A DNA stretch of 64,000 bases, taken from positions 5,928,450 through 5,992,449 of the forward strand of contig NZ_CP129212.1 of NCBI RefSeq assembly GCF_030413175.1, written 5' to 3'. The position numbers and the translations under genes are program-made. The first letter of the stretch is position 1. Each line of letters starts with the position of its first letter. Below, one piece after another: positions 57,631 through 64,000 of this stretch. Under the pieces are notes generated by a model that did not search any database, was not told where the DNA came from, and worked only from the letters and a program-made list of their open reading frames with translations. The stretch comes from Bradyrhizobium roseum (GTDB lineage: Bacteria; Pseudomonadota; Alphaproteobacteria; Rhizobiales; Xanthobacteraceae).

Positions 57631-59070
57631 TTATCTTATGCTCGCCTCCGCTGCGATCAGCTCCTTGCCATCGGCGCCGGTGATCGTCAGCCGCATCTGT
57701 TCGCCGCGGTTGCCGGCAGGCATCGTCGCCGAAACGCGATTGCCGCTTTTGGGATCGGCCTGCATGGCGCCATTGAACACCACCGTATCGCCGCGCTTCA
57801 GCGTGACGCGCAATGGCGCGGCCGGCTCGATGCTGAAGAATTGAAGGTTTACGCCCGATGCCGTGGCCGAGAAATTGATCAATATATTCTCGTTCGCATG
57901 CGTCACATTGCTCATGCCGACGGTCGGGCTGTAGGTCTCCGGGATGGAGACCTCGCCATGCGCGGGCAGTTGGGCGCGGTGGAAAAACTGGTCCGATACA
58001 CCGGCCCACAGTTCGACATAGGGCTGCGCCTCGCTCGGCTGCTTGCGCGCGTCAGCCTGGTTGGTGAACGACGGAAATCCCCACGTCCACATCTTCAAAC
58101 CCCGCGTGAGCCTGTTGTCGGCGATGCGGATGATCCCTTCTTCATTGTCGTGGTTGATCACGCCCCAGAAATTGCCGCCCTGCATGTCGGGGGCCGCATA
58201 GGCGATGCCCATCGTCGGCCAGTTCCTGAAGTGGCGCAGCTTTTCGAAACGGCTGCCCGCCCCCGTGCGCTCGTCGCCATCGGCCAGATGGGCCCAGTAG
58301 CGCGGCGTGGTGTAGGCCTCGACCGGCGCAATGATTTCGGCGCCGCCGGTTGTCCTGGGATGGTTCGTGTCCGATCCCGGCGCCAGCGTCGTGCACGTCC
58401 AGTATTCATAATCGACCGCGCGATCTTGCGAATTCTTCAGCACCACACGGGCGTCGAGCGCGGCGCGATCGGCTTTCAGCGTCACATAGTACGTCGCCTC
58501 GATGCCGGTCGCGCCCTTGAAAAACCGGCCGGGCGCGGCGGGATAGGCGACGTCGTCCCTGAACGACATCGACACCGTCACTTCGTTGGCAGTCTCCTTG
58601 ACGACCTTGAAGTCCCACGGCTTCGACCATGCCCTGCCGTGCTCGGGATCCGGGAAGGTGGGGAAGATGCCACCATACACCATCAGCCAGTCGTAATAGA
58701 AATTGCCGGCGTTCATGCCAAAGGGCACGCCGACCTCGGTGCGGTAGAGCTGTTCGCGGCCGGTCGGCTTGTAGATCATGGAAAGGATGCGCCCGCCGAA
58801 TTCGGGGACGAGCGTGACCTTCAGATATCGGTTCTCGACAACGTAGGACTTGAACGTGCGATCGACGATGGCGCTCTTGTCGAACGAGCCGCTGACAAAG
58901 CCGTTCTCCGCATCTGTCGCGTATTTGACCGTGCTCCACGCGATCGTCGACTCGGTGAGCGTTACATGGTCGGAAGCCAACGCGATGGTGCCTGTGACCG
59001 CTTGAAACGCAACGGCCGATAAAAAGACAGCAGCATAAAAACTCGCGCGTGAGGGAACTTGAACCGGCAT
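57631..59070 (-). CDS. Secreted DUF5107-type (galactose-mutarotase-fold) protein
   Basis: A 479-aa protein with a signal peptide (residues 1-33, ending IALASD). A beta-sandwich domain of the aldose-epimerase superfamily follows, seen as VTLVPEFGGRILSMIYKPTGREQLYR, NHDNEEGIIRIADNR and KMWTWGFPSF. Domain DUF5107 is usually a periplasmic carbohydrate-binding or carbohydrate-modifying module. It follows murD by 44 bp in the same direction and might be read through from the mur operon. The substrate is unknown; it could act on cell-surface or dietary glycans. Confidence 0.75.
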   Translation of the reverse strand: MPVQVPSRASFYAAVFLSAVAFQAVTGTIALASDHVTLTESTIAWSTVKYATDAENGFVSGSFDKSAIVDRTFKSYVVENRYLKVTLVPEFGGRILSMIYKPTGREQLYRTEVGVPFGMNAGNFYYDWLMVYGGIFPTFPDPEHGRAWSKPWDFKVVKETANEVTVSMSFRDDVAYPAAPGRFFKGATGIEATYYVTLKADRAALDARVVLKNSQDRAVDYEYWTCTTLAPGSDTNHPRTTGGAEIIAPVEAYTTPRYWAHLADGDERTGAGSRFEKLRHFRNWPTMGIAYAAPDMQGGNFWGVINHDNEEGIIRIADNRLTRGLKMWTWGFPSFTNQADARKQPSEAQPYVELWAGVSDQFFHRAQLPAHGEVSIPETYSPTVGMSNVTHANENILINFSATASGVNLQFFSIEPAAPLRVTLKRGDTVVFNGAMQADPKSGNRVSATMPAGNRGEQMRLTITGADGKELIAAEASIR

Positions 59071-59114
59071 TGACGATGCCCTCGACCAGCAGGATGGGCT
59101 CCACCTATCCTACA

Positions 59115-60515
59115 TCAAACCACCGGTTTGACACCGGGGATGGCCGTCACCAGATCGCGGAACTTGGCGCCGCGGATTTCGAAATTGCGGTACTGGTCGA
59201 ACGAGGCGCAGGCCGGCGACAACAGCACCACCGGATCGGGGAGTCCCGAGGCTTCCGCGTCGCGGGCGGCGTTGGCAACCGCCACGTCCAGCGTTTCGGA
59301 AATCTCGTGCGGCACGTGCTCGCCGAGCGTACCGGCAAACTCCGGCGCGGCCTCGCCGATCAGATAGGCCTTGCGGATGCGCGGAAAATATTCGGTGAGG
59401 CCTGCGATGCCGCCCTGCTTCGGCTTGCCGCCGGCAATCCAGAAGATGTCGCCGAATGACGACAGCGCATGTGCGGCGGCGTCCGCATTGGTGCCTTTTG
59501 AATCGTTGACGAACAGCACGTTGCCGCGGCGGCCGACCTGCTCCATGCGGTGCGCGAGGCCGGGAAAGCTGCGCAGGCCCTTTTGCAGGACTTCGAACGA
59601 GATCCCCATGGCAAGCGCGCACGCCGCGGCGCAGGCCGCGTTCTGTGCATTGTGCAACCCGCGCAGCGAGCCGATGCCGCCGAGCCTCGCGATCTCGGTG
59701 CGCGCGCCGCCGGCGGCCTGCACGATGGTTTCGCGCTCGACATAGATACCGTCGGGCAGCGGATACTTCACGGAGATCCGCACCACGCGTTTTCCCGATT
59801 GATCGAGCCGGTCGGCGATGCTGCGGCACCAGCCGTCGTCGACACCGACGATGGCGGTGCCCTGCGGCTGCACGCCCGCAACGAGCCGCGCCTTCACGGC
59901 GGCATAATGCTCCAGCGTGCCGTGCCGATCGATATGGTCCTCGCTGACATTGAGCAGAATGCCGACCGACGGATCGAGCGACGGCGCCAGGTCGATCTGG
60001 TAGGACGACATCTCGACCACGTGCACGCGGCCCATGCGCGGCGGCTCCAGCGACAGGATCGCGGTGCCGATATTGCCGCCCATCTGCGCGTCGTAGCCGG
60101 CGACCTTCATCAAATGCGCGATCAGCGCCGTGGTGGTCGACTTGCCGTTGGTACCCGTGATGGCGACGAACGGCGCGTCCGGCGCGTGACGCCGCCTCTC
60201 GCGGCAGAACAGTTCGATGTCGCCGATCACCTCGCAGCCGGCCTGCCGCGCCATCAGCACCGACCAATGCGGCGCGGGATGCGTCAGCGGCGCCCCGGGG
60301 GTGAGCACCAACGCGGCAAAATTCGCCCACGACACCGTGCGCAGATCGGCGGTGGTGAAGCCGGCCTGCGCCGCCTTGGCGATGTTCTCAGTGCTGTCGT
60401 CGCCCGCGATGACTTCCGCGCCACCGGCCTTCAGCGCGTGGCAGCTTGCAAGGCCGGAGCCGCCGAGGCCGAACACGGCGACGGTCTTGCCCGCGAAGGA
60501 GGTGACGGGGATCAA
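59115..60515 (-). CDS. murD: UDP-N-acetylmuramoylalanine--D-glutamate ligase MurD
   Basis: A 466-aa Mur ligase adding D-Glu. [21 protein letters not shown] at the N-terminus, P-loop [53 protein letters not shown], and [20 protein letters not shown] near the C-terminus. Starts 31 nt after mraY. Normal length. Confidence 0.95.
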   Translation of the reverse strand: MIPVTSFAGKTVAVFGLGGSGLASCHALKAGGAEVIAGDDSTENIAKAAQAGFTTADLRTVSWANFAALVLTPGAPLTHPAPHWSVLMARQAGCEVIGDIELFCRERRRHAPDAPFVAITGTNGKSTTTALIAHLMKVAGYDAQMGGNIGTAILSLEPPRMGRVHVVEMSSYQIDLAPSLDPSVGILLNVSEDHIDRHGTLEHYAAVKARLVAGVQPQGTAIVGVDDGWCRSIADRLDQSGKRVVRISVKYPLPDGIYVERETIVQAAGGARTEIARLGGIGSLRGLHNAQNAACAAACALAMGISFEVLQKGLRSFPGLAHRMEQVGRRGNVLFVNDSKGTNADAAAHALSSFGDIFWIAGGKPKQGGIAGLTEYFPRIRKAYLIGEAAPEFAGTLGEHVPHEISETLDVAVANAARDAEASGLPDPVVLLSPACASFDQYRNFEIRGAKFRDLVTAIPGVKPVV

Positions 60516-60546
60516 GGCTTGACCTCGGAAGTCCGATGCAAGGCGA

Positions 60547-61653
60547 TCACCGCAGTTTCAGCGTGGAGAGGCCGGCCAGCGCCAGCATCACGGAGATGAT
60601 CCAGAACCGGATCACGATCTGCGGTTCGGTCCAGCCCTTCTGCTCGAAATGATGGTGCAGCGGCGCCATCCGGAACACGCGCTTGCCCGTCATCTTGAAC
60701 GAGGCGACCTGCACGATGACCGAGACCGCTTCCAGCACGAACAGTCCGCCGATCACGGCCAGCACGATCTCGTGCTTGACCGCCACCGCGGTCGCACCGA
60801 GCATGCCGCCGAGCGCGAGCGAGCCGGTGTCGCCCATGAAGATCGAGGCCGGCGGCGCGTTGAACCAGAGGAATCCAAGTCCGGCGCCGAGCACCGCGCC
60901 GCACAGCACCGCAAGCTCGCCCGTGCCCGCGACGTATCTGATCTGCAGATAGTCGGAGAACACCGCGTTGCCGGTCAGATACGAGATCATGCCGAAGCTG
61001 GCGGCGGCGATCATGACCGGCACGATCGCCAGACCGTCGAGGCCATCGGTCAGGTTCACCGCATTGCCGGCGCCGACGATCACGAACGCGCCGAAGATCA
61101 CGAAGAACCAGCCGAAATTGATCACCATATCCTTCAGGAAGGGGATCACGAGCGACGTCGAGGTTGCGTCGCGGCCGAGCCGCACCAGCGCGTAGCAGGC
61201 CACCAGCGCAATCACCGCCTCGATCAGGAGCCGCAGCTTGCCGGCAAAGCCGCTGTGGCTCTGCTTCGTGACCTTCAGATAGTCGTCATAGAAGCCGACG
61301 AAGCCGAAGCCCAGCGTCACCGCCAGCACGATCCAGACATAGGGGTTGAGCGGATTGGCCCACAGCAGCGTCGAGACCACGAGGCCGGACAGGATCATCA
61401 GCCCGCCCATCGTCGGCGTGCCCTTCTTGGAGATCAGATGCGATGCCGGACCGTCGGTGCGGATCGGCTGGCCCTTGCCCTGCCGCAACCGCAGATGGTC
61501 GATGATCCAGGGCCCGAACAGGAACACGAACAGCGCGCCCGTCACCATCGCGCCGCCGGTGCGGAAGGTGATGTAGCGAAACACGTTGAAGGCGCCGCGG
61601 AAGATGCCAAAACCTGGAACGGTATTGGAAAGCTCGATCAGCCAATAAAACAT
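60547..61653 (-). CDS. mraY: Phospho-MurNAc-pentapeptide transferase MraY
   Basis: A 368-aa, ten-helix enzyme making lipid I at the inner membrane. [17 protein letters not shown] (catalytic Asp pair), [37 protein letters not shown] and MAPLHHHFE are the family signatures. The gap to murF upstream is 182 bp. Confidence 0.95.
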   Translation of the reverse strand: MFYWLIELSNTVPGFGIFRGAFNVFRYITFRTGGAMVTGALFVFLFGPWIIDHLRLRQGKGQPIRTDGPASHLISKKGTPTMGGLMILSGLVVSTLLWANPLNPYVWIVLAVTLGFGFVGFYDDYLKVTKQSHSGFAGKLRLLIEAVIALVACYALVRLGRDATSTSLVIPFLKDMVINFGWFFVIFGAFVIVGAGNAVNLTDGLDGLAIVPVMIAAASFGMISYLTGNAVFSDYLQIRYVAGTGELAVLCGAVLGAGLGFLWFNAPPASIFMGDTGSLALGGMLGATAVAVKHEIVLAVIGGLFVLEAVSVIVQVASFKMTGKRVFRMAPLHHHFEQKGWTEPQIVIRFWIISVMLALAGLSTLKLR

Positions 61654-61835
61654 TCAGTTCGGCCCTATCACGCGGCTTGGTTGCGCCGTTTTTGGCAGGA
61701 AGCGCGCCGGCAACGCATTCGTTCCGGTGACGCCTTGATAATCGTTTTCATCCTCAAACCAAGCAAATCTTGGCCACGCACGCGGTATTGACGAATCGCC
61801 ACCGGCGGACACGACAGCCGTCAAGTGCGGCCAGT

Positions 61836-63218
61836 TTACGCCTTTGCCTGCAAGGCGGCCACCAGCCTGGGCACAAACTTGTTCACCCAGAACATCTTTT
61901 TGCTGCCTTTGACGACCACCACGTCCCCGTCCCGCAGCAATGCGGCGATTTGTTGGGGATCAAGCGTGGCCGGGTCTTCATGCCAGCCGAGCGCCCGCTC
62001 CGCCGGCACCAGATCATGGAGATGGCGCATCAGCGGGCCGACGCAGTAGACGCCGTCGATACCCGACAGGTCGGCGGCGAGTTTCTCGTGATAGGCGGGC
62101 GCATCATCGCCCAATTCCAGCATGTCGCCGAGAATGGCGATACGCCGGCCGGCCTTCACCGGCCGTGCCTTCAAACTGCCGAGCGCGGCCACCATGCTGG
62201 CCGGATTGCCATTAAAGCTGTCGTCGATCACGGTGACGCCACGGGCCGCCTGCTCGACGCCGCGGCCGGTCATGATGCCTACATGATCGAGCTGTTTCGC
62301 CAGCACCGCGGGCTCCAGCCCGGCGGCGTGAATAGAAGCCAGCGCGGCCAGCGCGTTCTGCAGGCGATGCGGCGCACCCGGCGTCAGGCCGAACGCGATA
62401 CGGCCGCCGCTTACCTCTACCTCGACATCCCAACTTTCGCCGCGCGCGGCATGTTTCAAGACGTGCACGTCGGATCCTTTGCCGAAGCGAACCACCCTGC
62501 CGCGCCATTCCGGCGCCTCGACATCATCGGGCAGCACCAGCACGCCGTCGGCAGGCAGCCCTTGTGCGATGCTGACCTTCTCACGCCGGATCGCTTCCAG
62601 GCTGCCGAGCTTTTCCAGGTGGACCGGCTGCACGTTCACGACCAGCGCGACGGTCGGCTTCGTCAATTCGCTGAGCCGCGCGATCTCGCCGGTCTGGTTC
62701 ATGCCCATTTCGACGACCCATACGCTCGCTGAGGGGCTCGCATTGCACAGCGTCAGCGGCACGCCCCAGAAATTATTGAAGCTGCTCGGGCTGGCATAGG
62801 CGTTGGGATAGGCGGCGAGGAATTCCTTGGTGCTGGTCTTGCCGGCGCTGCCGGTCAGGCCGATCACCGGCCCCGTGAACCGCGCCCGCGCCGCACGCGC
62901 CAAGGTCCACAGGCCATCGATCAGCGTGTCCTTGACGATCAACTGCGGGACGCTGACGCCGTCGATCCGATGCGGAACGATCATCGCCACCGCGCCGGCC
63001 GCTTCCGCCTTGTCGGCAAATTCCCAACCGTCGCGGGCGCTGGCGAAACTGGAAATGAAACCACCGCTCGGCGTGCCGCTCAGCGCCACGAACAGGCATC
63101 CCGGTTTCACCAGGCGGCTGTCCTGCGTGACGAAATCGATCGGCTTGTCCGGGAATTCATCCGATACGCCGAGCGCGCTGGCAACTTCGGCAATCGTCCA
63201 TAGCGGCGTCGTGCTCAT
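61836..63218 (-). CDS. murF: UDP-MurNAc-tripeptide--D-Ala-D-Ala ligase MurF
   Basis: A 460-aa Mur ligase adding the D-Ala-D-Ala dipeptide. N-terminal domain DFVTQDSRLVKPGCLFVALSG, P-loop GLTGSAGKTSTKEFLA, MGMNQTGEIARLSELTKPTVA and VIDDSFNGNPASMVAALGSL. The start overlaps the murE stop (ATGA), so the two are translationally coupled. Confidence 0.94.
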   Translation of the reverse strand: MSTTPLWTIAEVASALGVSDEFPDKPIDFVTQDSRLVKPGCLFVALSGTPSGGFISSFASARDGWEFADKAEAAGAVAMIVPHRIDGVSVPQLIVKDTLIDGLWTLARAARARFTGPVIGLTGSAGKTSTKEFLAAYPNAYASPSSFNNFWGVPLTLCNASPSASVWVVEMGMNQTGEIARLSELTKPTVALVVNVQPVHLEKLGSLEAIRREKVSIAQGLPADGVLVLPDDVEAPEWRGRVVRFGKGSDVHVLKHAARGESWDVEVEVSGGRIAFGLTPGAPHRLQNALAALASIHAAGLEPAVLAKQLDHVGIMTGRGVEQAARGVTVIDDSFNGNPASMVAALGSLKARPVKAGRRIAILGDMLELGDDAPAYHEKLAADLSGIDGVYCVGPLMRHLHDLVPAERALGWHEDPATLDPQQIAALLRDGDVVVVKGSKKMFWVNKFVPRLVAALQAKA

Positions 63219-64000
63219 GCCACCCTCGCTGCAAGCGCGGCGGCCACCGCCTCGTGATCGCTGAACGGCAACACCTTGTCGCCGACGATCTGGCCGGTCT
63301 CGTGCCCCTTGCCGGCGATCAGCAGGGCATCGCCCGGCTGCAGCGCTGATATTCCAGCTTTGATCGCCTCGGCGCGATCGCCGATGTCGCTGGCACCTTT
63401 GGCTTCGGCCAATATCGCGGCGCGGATCGCTGCCGGATTTTCGCTGCGCGGGTTGTCGTCGGTGACAATGACATGATCGGCGTTTTCTTTTGCAATCGCG
63501 CCCATGATCGGACGCTTGCCGGCGTCGCGGTCACCGCCGGCGCCGAAGATGACGACGAGCTTGCGTTTTGCATAGGGCCGCAGCGCCTGCAGCGCCTTCG
63601 CCAACGCGTCCGGCTTGTGGGCGTAATCGACAAAGATCGGCGCGCCATTGTGTTCGCCGACACGCTCCAGCCGCCCTTTGGCGCCTTCGAGATGTTCCAG
63701 CGTGGCCAGCACGGCGGCCGGCTCGCTGCCGGTCCCGATCGCGAGCCCGGCGGCGACCAGCGCATTCTCGATCTGGAATTCGCCGACCAGCGGCAGCTTG
63801 ATCGTATGCGTGTGCCCGCGATGTTCGAGCGTGAGCTTTTGCGCAAAGCCTTCGACATTGGCATCAGCCAGACGGATGCCCTCACCTGCGCCATCGGCGT
63901 TGCGGCCAACGGCGATGATCCGCAAGCCCCGCGCCCGGGCCGCTTCGATCACCTGCGGCGAGCAATCATGATCCGCGGAGATCACGGCCGCGCCGCCTGA
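63215..64000 (-). CDS. murE: UDP-MurNAc-L-Ala-D-Glu--meso-DAP ligase MurE, C-terminal part (cut by window edge)
   Basis: About 261 C-terminal residues; the frame is open to base 64000, so the N-terminal half including the P-loop lies outside. Visible: LPLVGEFQIENALVAAGLAI, VDYAHKPDALAKALQALRP and DDNPRSENPAAIRAAILAE, where DNPR selects meso-diaminopimelate. GKGHE near the C-terminus is conserved. It adds DAP to the stem peptide, as expected for a Gram-negative. Confidence 0.93.
   Translation of the reverse strand, partial: SGGAAVISADHDCSPQVIEAARARGLRIIAVGRNADGAGEGIRLADANVEGFAQKLTLEHRGHTHTIKLPLVGEFQIENALVAAGLAIGTGSEPAAVLATLEHLEGAKGRLERVGEHNGAPIFVDYAHKPDALAKALQALRPYAKRKLVVIFGAGGDRDAGKRPIMGAIAKENADHVIVTDDNPRSENPAAIRAAILAEAKGASDIGDRAEAIKAGISALQPGDALLIAGKGHETGQIVGDKVLPFSDHEAVAAALAARVA

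Overview
The window looks like chromosomal DNA of a Bradyrhizobium-type alphaproteobacterium (Nitrobacteraceae). The basis is high G+C, a long-linker FtsZ (604 aa), a division and cell-wall cluster running on into lpxC-bamD-recN-ligA, tandem Flp pilins, and intergenic palindromic repeats of the kind common in this group. The genus is inferred from recognised protein families, not from a search. Both edges cut genes: a DUF255/YyaL-type protein on the left and murE on the right. I see no rRNA, tRNA, CRISPR array, transposase or prophage.

Left part (1-6.1 kb, plus strand). A bufferin-type locus holds two tandem genes for small secreted Cys-rich peptides (six Cys each, ACKG repeats). They are followed by a DUF692 multinuclear iron oxidase (bufB), its DUF2063 partner (bufC), a divergent creatininase-fold protein and a secreted HExxH metalloprotease. 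Each precursor gene has its own ECF-sigma-like promoter (GTAAC[C/A]-N16-CGTAGCT) and is followed by a strong GC hairpin. This suggests stress- or metal-induced production of modified copper-binding peptides, with the hairpins keeping precursor levels above enzyme levels. The last two genes extend the usual buf gene set and are the most novel content here.

Accessory and metabolic region (6.3-33.4 kb). It has two MFS exporters around a LysR regulator, and a five-gene ABC importer of the sulfonate/nitrate/taurine type coupled by four stop-start overlaps beside a GntR regulator with a 29-bp palindrome upstream. Further genes are a DUF421 membrane protein, a D-lactate/glycolate-type FAD dehydrogenase divergent from a thioesterase, an AraC-HTH/TPR regulator, a methyltransferase and a DUF1328 protein. 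Then come a UvrD/PcrA helicase whose reading frame contains an in-frame intergenic repeat, an ABC-2 exporter, an L,D-transpeptidase, a YeeE/YedE pair, an AhpD-like protein, a membrane-fused spermidine-synthase-like protein and a phytoene-dehydrogenase-like FAD enzyme.

Pilin/prmA region (33.5-35.5 kb). A unit of about 0.7 kb is tandemly duplicated. It contains terminator, Flp pilin, upstream region and the 5' end of prmA. A decayed prmA fragment remains between the pilins, next to several DnaA-box-like sequences.

Right part (39.5-64 kb, minus strand). This is the dcw cluster, in transcription order murE'-murF-mraY-murD-(DUF5107 protein)-(two-TM hypothetical)-ftsW-murG-murC-murB-ddl-ftsQ-ftsA-ftsZ, then lpxC-bamD-recN-ligA. 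These make the lipid II precursors, flip or polymerise them, build the Z ring, and add lipid A and outer-membrane assembly functions. Two accessory genes and a repeat interrupt the cluster between murD and ftsW.
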